Shown one piece after another: positions 14,928-23,234 of a DNA stretch of 39,999 nt. The notes beneath the pieces are model-generated. The model saw only the letters and a list, made by a program, of their open reading frames with translations, was not told where the DNA came from and did no database searches. The stretch's first letter is position 1, and each line of letters begins with the position of its first letter. The DNA lies in assembly GCA_013286045.1 (NCBI GenBank), contig JABDGM010000034.1, positions 1,236 to 41,234 of the forward strand, written 5' to 3'. Made by a program: the position numbers and the translations under genes. This stretch comes from Planctomycetota bacterium (lineage in GTDB: Bacteria > Planctomycetota > Planctomycetia > Pirellulales > Lacipirellulaceae).

Positions 14928-15302
14928 CTAATCCAGGGATAAGTGCAGCTTCTCGGCGCGGGCCCGCAAACCGGGCTGGAAATACACGATCGGCCGATAC
15001 TTGTGGCCGTTGCGAATGGAGGCCGCACGTTGCCGCGCCCAAAAAAAGGTTTCGTCGACGAGCCGCTCTGGCAGCTTACCCGTGTTCACGCGGTCGGCAA
15101 CGTTGTCGCAAAAATCGACCTCGGACTTTAATCGCGCTTGCAAACCCACGACCAGGCGATCGCGCAGCGTGATGGGCTGATCCGGTTTTGCCGGCGTGAC
15201 CACGAGTGGATCGACTTCGTCCGCAGTGCTCCTGCGCGATGCGGTAACATCAAAAATGGCTAGCCCGAAAACTACGCAAACGATCAGCCGCGACGAGCGC
15301 AT
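14928..15302 (-). CDS. Small exported hypothetical protein
   Basis: A 124-residue protein with an N-terminal signal peptide (RSSRLIVCVVFGLAIFDVTASRRSTADE). The mature part is charged and helical, with DRLVVGLQARLKSEVDFCDNVADRVNTGKLPERLVDETFFWARQRA and RPIVYFQPGLRARAEKL. The frame is open to a TTG at 15320, but the ATG at 15302 has GAGG eight bases ahead and gives a normal signal length. I recognise no named family, though the pattern FCDNVADRVNTGKLPERLVDETFFWAR looks conserved rather than random. It is followed by a 116-base gap before the Lys-rich gene on the same strand. No function is assigned. Confidence 0.68.
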   Translation of the reverse strand: MRSSRLIVCVVFGLAIFDVTASRRSTADEVDPLVVTPAKPDQPITLRDRLVVGLQARLKSEVDFCDNVADRVNTGKLPERLVDETFFWARQRAASIRNGHKYRPIVYFQPGLRARAEKLHLSLD

Positions 15303-15549
15303 GAATAACCTCAATGACAACTAGGCGATGAGATCGATAAAGCGTGCAGCGGATGTCGCCCGCAGAAAAGATTTGGGAGGCAGTATTTAGCAAATCGCCG
15401 ATTGTCGAGCAACGGGAATCAGCTTCGCGACGGCATGCCGTTTGCCTCATGCTATCGCGTGTAATCGGCATAGCGTTTGCTTCCAGTGGATTTGAAGAAT
15501 TTGCGTCCAAATTAGATGTCGCCCGCCTTCCATGAACTAGAATTATGAA

Positions 15550-15842
15550 GTATGGTTTGAAGCCCCACGGCAGTTTCGACTGCAGTGGGTGGAGCGAGTG
15601 ACCGATACAATATCGCGGCCGCCAGTCACTGATGACGGCCGTAAACGAGAAATCAAACTCCGGTTGAATACCGTCGGGAGGACCATAATTTCGATTGGCT
15701 CGGGTCGATCACATGGCTGTGCGCAGCACCGTCCGACCTCGCCTGTCTTCGAGCGACTCCTCATCGTCGCAATCAGCCGGACGTTTGAAATAATGGAAAA
15801 GGCCGTGGCCGACGCTACAATGCGACGTGCCACGGCCTTTTT
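15550..15842 (+). ncRNA. Candidate structured non-coding RNA
   Basis: A -10-like TAGAAT at 15538-15543 and a strong terminator at 15797-15842 enclose about 290 bases with no gene. The first hairpin is CCCAC-GG-CAGT-TTCG-ACTG-CA-GTGGG (about 15564-15589). Next come nested pairs AGTGAC/GTCACT enclosing CGATA-CAA-TATCG, and a competing CGGCCG/CGGCCG pair. I could not match it to RNase P, SRP RNA or tmRNA; 6S-type RNA cannot be excluded. A long 5' leader of the ankyrin gene is unlikely because of the terminator. The -35 element is not clear. Confidence 0.35.
15797..15842 (+). terminator. Intrinsic terminator of the candidate ncRNA
   Basis: AAAAGGCCGTGGC (15797-15809) pairs with GCCACGGCCTTTT, whose T run continues to 15842. 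The stem is perfect with a 19-base loop. On the opposite strand the T run after the stem is only four, so the plus strand is the likelier direction. It has no protein gene directly upstream on the plus strand. Confidence 0.85.
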
Positions 15843-15902
15843 CGCTTCTTGAAGCCTGCTGGCTTCGTCGCCGGTCGCCGTGGCGCTTTCGAGCACACTG
15901 CG

Positions 15903-17531
15903 ATGCTACAACCCAATGAGCTTAGGCAAGACCAGCCGCTTCTATGGTCCACTGGGAAGGGGACCGATGTATGGGACCTGTTCTGCGCCTGTATCGCGGG
16001 TGATTTGGCGGCCGTCGAGCGACTGGTCAATCATGACCCGGCGCTGGTTCGTGCCCACTATGCATACCGCACGCCGCTTTATTTTGCAGTCCGGGAGAAT
16101 CGAATTCCCGTGGTCGAGTTCCTGCTCAGGCGTGGTGCAGATCCGCTAAGCCTGGCCGCGAATGATTCGCTGCTCGACATCTGCAACGATCGAGGCTACA
16201 CCGAGCTTGCGAGAATTCTCGAAGCGAACTACCGCCGGGTGCAAAACGCATCGCCCGCGGGCGAACCCGTGGCGGCCGCGATTAGAGCGGGAAACCTCGA
16301 ACAAATGAAGGCTCTTCTGGATGCCAAGCCGGAGTTGCTGCACGTTGGCGATGCGCGCTCTAATCAGTCAATTCACTGGGCCGTAATGACGCGGCGAATC
16401 GATTTCATCGATGCGCTGCTGGCTCGTGGTGCAGATATCAATGCGGCTCGCTTCGATGGAGCGCGTCCCATTCAACTCACGAACGGCGACTATCATTTTC
16501 GCGGATGGCGTGACGTTCCGAAGGATTGGCCCACATCGCCGCAACAAGTGCTCGATCACTTACGACAGCGCGGCGCGTACGTCGATATTTGCACGGCTTG
16601 CCACGTAGGCGACATTGATCGCGTTCGAGAGCTTCTAGATGCCGATCCGTCGCTCGCGAATCGAAACTCAGAGTATGTGACGTACTACGCCGGATCGGGA
16701 ACGCCGCTTAACAACGCGGCTGCGAAGGGGCACTTGGAGATCGTGCAGCTGTTGCTTGATCGCGGCGCTGATCCGAATTTGCCCGAAGAAGGTATCGCAC
16801 CCAAAGGGCACGCGCTTTATTCGGCGGCCGCGAACGGCCACTATGACATTGCCAAGCTGTTGCTCGAGCGCGGGGCGTTTCCCAATCCACCAGTTGAAAG
16901 CTCTGCCGATGCGTTGTCGCGTGCGATCTCGAACAAAGACCAGCGCATGATTGAGCTGCTCTGCACTTACGGAGCGGCTCGTCCGCTCGATTTGCTGGCG
17001 TACTACGGCGATGTTCAAACCGCCGCGGCAATGCTGCAAGCCAACCCAGCGCTGGCGAATGATCCGGATGCCCTTTCGAACGCGGCTGGGGAAGGGCAGG
17101 AAGCATTCATGCGGCTCCTTTTCCATTACGTGCCCGACTTGCCGAAGCGCGTACAGTTTCCCGGTTGGTCGACCGGCGCGAAAACACGCGAACTCAACGA
17201 GCTATTGTTCGCGCACGGTCTAAGTCCCAGCCAGCCGGACTGGCTGATGGTGACGCCGTTGCATCAATTTGCGCGCAAAGGTGACGCTGAGAAGGCAGAG
17301 CTATTCATAGCCCACGGCGCCAACTTGCACGCGCGCGATGAGGACATTTGCTCGACGCCTTTGGGCTGGGCTGCCAAGTACAACCAGCTTGCCATGGTGG
17401 AGCTGTTGCTGAGAGCGGGCGCGAAGTCAAACTTGGATGATGATCCACCGTGGGCAACGCCGCTCGCCTGGGCCACGCGTCGCGGACATCAAGAAGTTGC
17501 CGCATTGCTTCTGCAACACGGCGCCCACTAG
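15903..17531 (+). CDS. Ankyrin-repeat protein
   Basis: A 542-residue soluble protein made almost wholly of ankyrin repeats. Clear copies include RTPLYFAVRENRIPVVEFLLRRGADP, QSIHWAVMTRRIDFIDALLARGADIN, GTPLNNAAAKGHLEIVQLLLDRGADPN, GHALYSAAANGHYDIAKLLLERGAFPN, CSTPLGWAAKYNQLAMVELLLRAGA and ATPLAWATRRGHQEVAALLLQHGA. An opening stretch WDLFCACIAGDLAAVERLVNHDPALV and several degenerate units lie between. The ATG at 15903 (MLQPNELRQ) is chosen because the in-frame start at 15849 lies just past the terminator and adds unrelated residues. There is no signal peptide, so it is cytoplasmic and probably binds another protein. The last four bases overlap the end of the convergent phosphatase gene. Confidence 0.93.
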   Translation: MLQPNELRQDQPLLWSTGKGTDVWDLFCACIAGDLAAVERLVNHDPALVRAHYAYRTPLYFAVRENRIPVVEFLLRRGADPLSLAANDSLLDICNDRGYTELARILEANYRRVQNASPAGEPVAAAIRAGNLEQMKALLDAKPELLHVGDARSNQSIHWAVMTRRIDFIDALLARGADINAARFDGARPIQLTNGDYHFRGWRDVPKDWPTSPQQVLDHLRQRGAYVDICTACHVGDIDRVRELLDADPSLANRNSEYVTYYAGSGTPLNNAAAKGHLEIVQLLLDRGADPNLPEEGIAPKGHALYSAAANGHYDIAKLLLERGAFPNPPVESSADALSRAISNKDQRMIELLCTYGAARPLDLLAYYGDVQTAAAMLQANPALANDPDALSNAAGEGQEAFMRLLFHYVPDLPKRVQFPGWSTGAKTRELNELLFAHGLSPSQPDWLMVTPLHQFARKGDAEKAELFIAHGANLHARDEDICSTPLGWAAKYNQLAMVELLLRAGAKSNLDDDPPWATPLAWATRRGHQEVAALLLQHGAH

Positions 17532-18427
17532 CTTGGCCGATACGCAATCACCGTCAAATCATCCGGCTTGCATGGCGCAGTCCCCTCTTGGGCGGCCATG
17601 CGTTCCTGGGCGGTTTCGATGAGGCCCGTGATGGCTTCTTCGAGGGGGCCGCTGCGGACGGCCTCGATGATTTCATCGGGCAGCAAGTTATCGAATAGGC
17701 CATCGCTTGCGATCAGCAGTGTATCGCGGGGAGCCATTTCGAGCGGTGCCCCAATTTCGATCCGCATCTGGTCCGAGCCGATGACATTCGAGATCACATG
17801 CCGCGCTTCGTGGTGGATCGCTTCTTCTTCCTTCATCAGGCCGGCTTCGACCGCGTAGCCTATGGGCGAGTGCGGGATCGTTTGCAGCTTCACCTTACCG
17901 CGTTGGCCGGTGACGAGAATCGCCGAGTCGCCAACGTGGTACGGGCGGATCGTGCGGTCCTGGATTTCAACCAGGGCCATCGTCGTAGCGGCTCCCGTTC
18001 CCAGGTCGCGGACGGATTGGTTAGCGGCTTCGATGCCGTCAAGAATCGCCGCTCGTAGGTCGGTCGGCTCGCCGTCGGCAGCGGGGGGTGCTGCTTGGAG
18101 TGATTTTTGGAGAGCTTCGGTCGCCAACCGGCTGGCCCGTTCGCCGCCGGCGTGGCCGCCCAACCCATCCGCCACGGCCAAAACACCGCTGGTTTGGCCA
18201 ATCGGCCAAAGGGCGGCGACATCCTCGTTCGGAGTCTCTTTATGGGGCGAGCGGGTGGTGAAAATCGCCACGCTGCCGCCCAAGAAATCGAACGAGGCCA
18301 CGTCGGTCATTTGGGCTTCGAACAGCATCGCCCCCAGCGGCCGACGGCGCGAACGCCGATGACTTACGCGGACTCCCGGAGGAACCGTGAGTTGAGCTTC
18401 TAATGGCAGTGTAGCGCCTGTGCTCAT
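17528..18427 (-). CDS. PP2C-family protein serine/threonine phosphatase
   Basis: A 299-residue cytoplasmic metal-dependent phosphatase (PPM/PP2C). Residues 1-50 are an extra N-terminal arm. The catalytic domain shows TPNEDVAAL, VLAVADGLGGHAGGERASRLA, GAATTMALVEI, PYHVGDSAILVTG, LLIASDGLFDNLLPDEI and KPDDLTVIAY, and thus the metal-binding Asp residues of motifs 1, 2, 8 and 11. The length is a little above that of bacterial PrpC/Stp. It would remove phosphate from Ser/Thr targets of Hanks-type kinases, which are plentiful in planctomycetes; none lies next to it. The first ATG at 18427 is used, though a start nearer the catalytic domain cannot be excluded. It ends against the ankyrin gene with a 4-bp overlap. 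Confidence 0.94.
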   Translation of the reverse strand: MSTGATLPLEAQLTVPPGVRVSHRRSRRRPLGAMLFEAQMTDVASFDFLGGSVAIFTTRSPHKETPNEDVAALWPIGQTSGVLAVADGLGGHAGGERASRLATEALQKSLQAAPPAADGEPTDLRAAILDGIEAANQSVRDLGTGAATTMALVEIQDRTIRPYHVGDSAILVTGQRGKVKLQTIPHSPIGYAVEAGLMKEEEAIHHEARHVISNVIGSDQMRIEIGAPLEMAPRDTLLIASDGLFDNLLPDEIIEAVRSGPLEEAITGLIETAQERMAAQEGTAPCKPDDLTVIAYRPS

Positions 18428-18789
18428 CGTGCCGTAACGGTAGGGTGAATTCGAAAACGTCGCCGGGCGGCCCGGCGAATCGGGGGAAGGACGCGAAAGG
18501 TAGGCTCTCTGGCCGGATCAAGTCAACCGAATCAAGCAGCCGAACAGGCTGGGTCTGTGGTCGGAAACGCAAAAACCTACTGTATAGTAGGGGAAAAACT
18601 GTGCGTAACCAACAAAAATTGGCTAGGCAGGTGGTGCTAGCACGCCGACACTTGGCCACTTAAGCTTCAGTGGCAAAAAGAGATGCGTCGATTTGGCCGA
18701 ATTTGAACTGCGACAAAAATTAACTGTTTTGCCAAGACTGAAGGTGGGATTCTGCCGGAAATAGCGCCAGATTGGCATCGAACGCCGAT
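18428..18789. other. 362-bp non-coding region between the phosphatase and mrfB
   Basis: No convincing gene. The palindrome CCTACTGTATAGTAGG (18576-18591) is followed on the minus strand by five T and may end the mrfA-mrfB transcript. A second hairpin GCCACT/AGTGGC (18655-18674) lacks a T run in a useful place. The phosphatase promoter is expected between 18430 and 18570; no clear -35/-10 pair is seen. Confidence 0.45.
18571..18591 (-). terminator. Possible terminator downstream of the mrfA-mrfB pair
   Basis: On the minus strand CCTACTATACAGTAGG forms a 6-bp stem with a four-base loop, followed by TTTTT. The stem is short, and the site is about 200 bases after the mrfB stop, so support is moderate at best. 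Confidence 0.35.
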
Positions 18790-19737
18790 TCAGGCCGCCA
18801 GGCGGTGAGCGAGGTCGAATAGCGTCACGAGGTCGAGCGCATTGTGATAGAGCACCGCTTCCATCTCCCGCTCGAAGCCGGTTCGCACGAAATTTGCGTA
18901 CGCGGCGGGAATGGCGTGGCCCGGAATATCGCCTTCGCGAGTGCGCCGGCAAACATGCCGTTCGAGCGTTTGCAACCGGCAGTTGGGAAGCTGCCGTTTC
19001 CAGCGTCGGCGGGCGTGGTGCAGCACGTCGATGTGCGTCCAAAGTTCGCGATTGGCCGGAACCGGCAGGCGATGCCGTACGCTCCGCTCGATCACCATCG
19101 GCCAGTCGAATGATTTGCCGTTGAACGTAAGCAGCACGTCATGGTCGGCGACGATTTGCCAGAGCGAAAACAGCACGGCAGGTTCTTCGCCGTAGTTCCG
19201 GCTGAGGAGCAATTCAACACGCGGTACACCAGCGACTTGCCGAAGTACGCCGATGAGGAAAAGTGCGGATCCGGCCAAGCCGCAAGTCTCCAGGTCGAGC
19301 GCGAGGGTACGGTCGGGAAGTGCCGTGATAAATGAGGAAAATTCGCGTGCGGCGACCGGCGCTTGCTTGCCGTCCTGGGTCGCCGGAGCCGACACTAGGC
19401 GCAGGAACTCCTGTCTCGCAGCAAGCAAGTTTGTACCGCCCTGCCAGAGGGAGTCGAGCTCCATACCGATTCGCAAGTGCTGGCCGACGGGCGTGTCGAC
19501 TACGTCGCCGCGCTGCAACAAACCGGCTGCCGTCTGAGCGGTTGAAGACGTCGGACGCAGAATCGGCCGATCGACAGGAACTCGCACAGGTCGTCGCGGC
19601 GCAATGGCGCGCACCGCGACTTCGATGATTTTTTTCGCTGCCGCTTCAACGGGCGACGCGGCCGGCATCGGCGCGCGGTTGAGCGACTCCAGTCGTTTGC
19701 GCAGAGATTCTTCCATGCGATTGGCCGTGCGCGACAT
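18790..19737 (-). CDS. mrfB: MrfB/YprB-like 3'-5' exonuclease (RNase H-like fold)
   Basis: A 315-residue cytoplasmic protein with a YprB-type RNase H-like exonuclease domain (PF13482 type). Residues 1-140 are a Pro/Arg/Ala-rich arm plus a linker. The metal-binding residues are present: ALDLETCGL (Asp and Glu, about residues 145-149), LLTFNGKSFDWP (Asp, about 212) and LYHNALDLVTL (His and Asp, about 297-301). DVLHHARRRWKRQLPNCRLQTLE is also typical. The C-terminal TPR region of the B. subtilis protein seems absent. It begins 49 bases after the helicase gene on the same strand. B. subtilis MrfA and MrfB repair mitomycin C lesions independently of UvrABC; the same pairing suggests the same role here. 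Confidence 0.88.
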   Translation of the reverse strand: MSRTANRMEESLRKRLESLNRAPMPAASPVEAAAKKIIEVAVRAIAPRRPVRVPVDRPILRPTSSTAQTAAGLLQRGDVVDTPVGQHLRIGMELDSLWQGGTNLLAARQEFLRLVSAPATQDGKQAPVAAREFSSFITALPDRTLALDLETCGLAGSALFLIGVLRQVAGVPRVELLLSRNYGEEPAVLFSLWQIVADHDVLLTFNGKSFDWPMVIERSVRHRLPVPANRELWTHIDVLHHARRRWKRQLPNCRLQTLERHVCRRTREGDIPGHAIPAAYANFVRTGFEREMEAVLYHNALDLVTLFDLAHRLAA

Positions 19738-19786
19738 GATTGCCGTGATGCTCGATGATAGCGAGCGCTATGCCACGAGAATCAAT

Positions 19787-22231
19787 TTAATCGCGATCGT
19801 CAACACCAATCCGCAGCACGGAAAGAGCAGGGGGGTCTACTGCGTTGTCAGATGGAGATATGAGCAATTCGAGCAGATGGATGGTGGCCCGTTTGTCGGG
19901 CATCGGGTGACCGCGCGAAAGATCAGGATCGCTGTGAATCGCAGGGCGTAGATTTGGGAGTCCGACGCAACTTGGGCAACCATCTTCGCAGGGACAATCG
20001 CGAACCATCTCGAGGCAGATTGCAAGCAGCTGCGGCATGTTGGCGAAACCGCGCTCGCTGTAGCCGAGCCCACCAGGGTAACGATCGTACAAAATCATCG
20101 TACTGCGGCCCAGGTTTTTGCTATCAACGACGCCGCCCAGATCGCGGCTATCGCACATGGCAACGAGCGGCAGGGCGACTACTGCGAGATTGCGCAGGCC
20201 GACGACGCCTTCGCTTGCCCGCAAGCCGGCCGCTTTCATCGCAGCTCGCATCGCGTCATCCGGTGCGAGCCAAACAGCCGTCGTTTGCAGATTTTGCGCG
20301 GGGATATTCACCGGCCCGAGGCCGATGTTTTCCTTTGTGGCGAATTTGATTTTCTTGAACGCGACGGTTTGCCAAGCGACATCGACGTCGCCGTAGCCGA
20401 GCATTGCCCCTGGGAACTCCGCGTTTGTGTCGCGCTCGCCCGTGATGCGGACGTTGCTTTCGAGTACGGCTTGCGTGTAGTAATCGGTTTCACGGCGTTC
20501 GACGTACGCGATCTTGCCCTCCAGATCGAGCTCGCGAACGAGGTAGGTTTCGCTGTTGTGGAGGTACACGGCTTCGGGGTAAACGAGCTCCGGGGCGCTG
20601 ATGGCGTCGACGTTGGCGATGACTGTGTGGTCCGGCGGCAGCGCGGATTTATGCGGTTGAGCTAAACCGCGAGCGATGGGTTGAGGTTTGGCGCCGGGTT
20701 CGATCAACACGATGCTGAAAGTGTTGTCGCTCATGTGGCGGAGGCTGACGCCGATGGCCGGGTTTTGGCCGCCGGCGAAGTAGTATTGCTGCTTCACATT
20801 GATGACGACGCCTTGGTCGTTAAGCGCGCCGGCGATCGGTGGCGCGAGTGGGCCGAAGCGTTCAATGTCACCTTCGGGTTTGAGTGGCAATTCGAATGCG
20901 GCTGCCGGAAGATGTTTCGCCAACACGTACGGGTTGTCGGGATCAACGACAGCGTGTTCGGGCGATTGCGAAAAGAAGTATTCCGGATGGCAGAGCAAGT
21001 ACTGGTCGACAGGATCGTTGCCAGCGAGCAGCACGGCGAGACTCTCATCGTGCCGCCGGCCGCTGCGGCCTGCTTGTTGCCAACTGCTGGCGATCGTGCC
21101 GGGATAATTCACCAAGAGCGCGACATCGAGCGAGCCGACATCGATGCCAAGCTCGAGCGCGTTCGTAGCCGCAACGCCACGTAAGTTGCCACTGAATAAG
21201 TCTTGTTCGATCTGCCGCCGCTCGTTCGGCAAGTACCCGCCGCGGTATGCCCGAACTCTATCTGCGAGCGGCGAATGTTCGGCTGCGAGCTCTTCGCGGG
21301 TATAGCGATGAATCAGCTCCGCTGCTTGCCGGGTGCGCGTGAACGCAAGCGCCTGGCCGCCAGCTTTCAAAGCTTCGACTAACCACAGCACGGCGTCGTC
21401 ATTTGCACTTCGCCGAGCGAGCGAGTCTTTGCCCAGCGGCGAGGGATTCCACAGAGCGAAATACTTGCGGCCGCGCGGCGAGCCGTCGTCGTCGATTACT
21501 TCTACTTCGCGACCGAGCAGCCGGGACGTCAGCTCACCAGGGTTCGCAATGGTCGCGCTCGCAGCCAGGAACACCGGCCGCGAGCCGTAGTGTTCGCACA
21601 CGCGCATCAGCCGCCGCAGCACGGCAGATACGTGAGCCCCCATTATGCCGCGGTACGTGTGGACTTCGTCGATCACCACATACCGAAGCTCAGAAAAGAA
21701 CGCCGCCCACTTCGGATGATAGGGCAGCACCGAAGCGTGCAACATATCCGGATTCGAGAGCACGAGATTCGCTTCGCCACGAATGCGGCGACGCTGCGCG
21801 GTCGGCGTATCGCCATCGTAAACGCCAGGCCGAACGGCGCGAGCCAACTCTGGGTCGGCGGCGACAAGTTCTAACAAACCTTTCAGTTGATCTTGCGCGA
21901 GCGCCTTGGTGGGGAACAAATACAGGGCCCGGGCAGGCTCGGTGATCGCGGCTTCAAGAATCGGCAAGTTGTAACAAAGCGTCTTGCCGCTCGCGGTGCC
22001 GGTGACAACGACGAAATCGCGGCCAGCGCGAGCCGCTTCGAGAGCGGCCACTTGATGACAATAGAGCTGGTCGATGCCACGTGCAGCGAGCAGCCGTTCG
22101 AGCGCCGGCGGAAGTGTATTTTCTGGCACGGCAAACCGGCCCGCGCGTTCGGGCAACTCTTCCACGTGCTGCAACTGCCCGCCGTAATCGGGCCGCGATT
22201 GAATCCGTTTTAGTAAGGCCAGTACATCCAT
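19787..22231 (-). CDS. mrfA: MrfA/YprA-like DEAD/DEAH-box DNA helicase with DUF1998 domain
   Basis: An 814-residue superfamily 2 helicase. Motif I is VVTGTASGKTLCYNLP (about residue 76), motif II VIDEVHTYRG (about 188) and motif III LAASATIANP. Motif V/VI are ATNALELGIDVGSLDVALLVNYPGT and QQAGRSGRRHD (about 388). The C-terminal domain carries a four-Cys cluster CPCEDGCPSC near residues 741-750, preceded by LYDRYPGGLGYSERGF, both hallmarks of the MrfA/DUF1998 group. A short unconserved tail follows. The ATG at 22231 (DVLALLKRIQSRPDYGGQLQHVEELPERAGRFA) fits the family start. It is the first gene of the pair with mrfB. MrfA unwinds DNA and cooperates with MrfB in excision repair; this role is inferred from synteny and motifs. 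Confidence 0.92.
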   Translation of the reverse strand: MDVLALLKRIQSRPDYGGQLQHVEELPERAGRFAVPENTLPPALERLLAARGIDQLYCHQVAALEAARAGRDFVVVTGTASGKTLCYNLPILEAAITEPARALYLFPTKALAQDQLKGLLELVAADPELARAVRPGVYDGDTPTAQRRRIRGEANLVLSNPDMLHASVLPYHPKWAAFFSELRYVVIDEVHTYRGIMGAHVSAVLRRLMRVCEHYGSRPVFLAASATIANPGELTSRLLGREVEVIDDDGSPRGRKYFALWNPSPLGKDSLARRSANDDAVLWLVEALKAGGQALAFTRTRQAAELIHRYTREELAAEHSPLADRVRAYRGGYLPNERRQIEQDLFSGNLRGVAATNALELGIDVGSLDVALLVNYPGTIASSWQQAGRSGRRHDESLAVLLAGNDPVDQYLLCHPEYFFSQSPEHAVVDPDNPYVLAKHLPAAAFELPLKPEGDIERFGPLAPPIAGALNDQGVVINVKQQYYFAGGQNPAIGVSLRHMSDNTFSIVLIEPGAKPQPIARGLAQPHKSALPPDHTVIANVDAISAPELVYPEAVYLHNSETYLVRELDLEGKIAYVERRETDYYTQAVLESNVRITGERDTNAEFPGAMLGYGDVDVAWQTVAFKKIKFATKENIGLGPVNIPAQNLQTTAVWLAPDDAMRAAMKAAGLRASEGVVGLRNLAVVALPLVAMCDSRDLGGVVDSKNLGRSTMILYDRYPGGLGYSERGFANMPQLLAICLEMVRDCPCEDGCPSCVGLPNLRPAIHSDPDLSRGHPMPDKRATIHLLELLISPSDNAVDPPALSVLRIGVDDRD

Positions 22232-22494
22232 GTGGGCAGCCCTCGCAGTGGCTTATAACGCAAACCGCGGAATACTAGACAAGCGTCTACTATACCCAAA
22301 CTATAGCCGCGGCGTCCGGCGGCCGACAAGGGCGATCGTTACCGTCGGTTTTCCGGCAAGATTTCCGCCGCGCGAGCGAATTACACCTAAATACGAGGCA
22401 GGGCATAGGCCGACTGCTTCGCGGCGGAACGCCAGGAAGGCTACAATGAACTCGTGGGCGGCCTTTTCAACTAGCCTTTGCGCGGAAACGAGCA

Positions 22495-23151
22495 ATGGTC
22501 CTCAGCACTCTCTTCCTGGTGGCAGCGGTCATCGGTACGACGATTCTCGTCTGCCAGTTCGTTCTCGCACTCGTTGGCTTGGGCCACGACGGTGGCGACT
22601 TTGGGCACCATATTGATGGCGGATTTCACGCCGACACGCACGCAGGCGGTGCGATGGATAGCCACTCCGGCGATACTCACCACGATGGCACCGACCACTA
22701 CAACAGTGGCCGGCTGTTCGCGATGGTTTCCTTCCGCACGGTGATCGCGGCGCTCGCGTTCTTCGGTGTCACCGGTTTGGCCACACTGAACTCCGGCATG
22801 CCCGAAACCACTTCGCTGGTCTTCGCTCTCATGGCCGGCGCATTCGCAATGTACGGCATGTACCGGTTGTTACGAATAATGGCGGGCATGGATACCTCGG
22901 GCAACGAGCAAATCGGCAACGCCCTCGGCCTAACCGCCACGGTGTACGTCTCGATCCCGGGAACGGGCAAAGGGTTGGGTAAAGTGCAGCTTTCGATGCA
23001 GAACCGCATCGTAGAATATCAAGCCGTCACCGAGGACTCGGGACCCTTGAAAACTGGCGAAAAAGTCCAAGTCGTCGCGATCAAAAACGATGACACGGTC
23101 GAGGTGCGGCGCGTCTCGGAAGCGATTCAACCGGAACCGGCGGCGTGTTAA
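22495..23151 (+). CDS. NfeD/YqiJ-like membrane protein
   Basis: A 218-residue inner-membrane protein. Predicted transmembrane segments are residues 5-28 (TLFLVAAVIGTTILVCQFVLALVG), 77-100 (SFRTVIAALAFFGVTGLATL) and 105-127 (TTSLVFALMAGAFAMYGMYRLL). The loop at 30-72 is rich in His and Asp (DGGDFGHHIDGGFHADTH, DSHSGDTHHDGTDHY) and could bind metal. The C-terminal 75 residues form an OB-fold-like unit (GNALGLTATVYVSIPGTGKGLGKVQLSMQNRIVEYQAVTEDSG, EKVQVVAIKNDDTVEVRR). GGAA stands eight bases before the ATG. It precedes the flotillin gene by 83 bases, as YqiJ does YqiK in E. coli and YuaF does FloT in B. subtilis, so a partner role in flotillin membrane domains is likely. Confidence 0.86.
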   Translation: MVLSTLFLVAAVIGTTILVCQFVLALVGLGHDGGDFGHHIDGGFHADTHAGGAMDSHSGDTHHDGTDHYNSGRLFAMVSFRTVIAALAFFGVTGLATLNSGMPETTSLVFALMAGAFAMYGMYRLLRIMAGMDTSGNEQIGNALGLTATVYVSIPGTGKGLGKVQLSMQNRIVEYQAVTEDSGPLKTGEKVQVVAIKNDDTVEVRRVSEAIQPEPAAC

Positions 23152-23234
23152 GCCGCCCGCTTTGGGCCATTCGATAAACGAAGTTGTTTGAACGCTACTG
23201 GCCTACGGGCTAGCAGCGCACCGGAGATAGAAAT

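Larger units (their letters stand above)
15321..15902. other. 582-bp region without a protein gene
   Basis: No frame here has a sensible start, ribosome site and protein-like composition. A reading of about 87 codons (15589-15852) runs past a strong terminator and is rejected. The left part (15321-15535) should hold the promoter of the minus-strand exported protein. The right part (15545-15842) holds a candidate non-coding RNA, listed separately. Confidence 0.5.

Noticed and set aside
15250..15510. Minus-strand frame of 86 codons upstream of the small exported protein
   Set aside because: Overlaps that gene's signal peptide in another frame and has no family-like pattern.
15543..15896. Minus-strand frame of 117 codons and plus-strand frame of 87 codons in the 15.5-15.9 kb gap
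   Set aside because: Both cross the strong terminator stem, lack ribosome sites and have random-looking composition.
18445..18663. Plus-strand frame of 72 codons between the phosphatase and mrfB
   Set aside because: Basic, low-complexity sequence with no ribosome site; it also spans the palindrome at 18576-18591.
18655..18674. GCCACT/AGTGGC hairpin as a terminator
   Set aside because: On the plus strand the stem is followed by A residues, and on the minus strand the T run precedes the stem.
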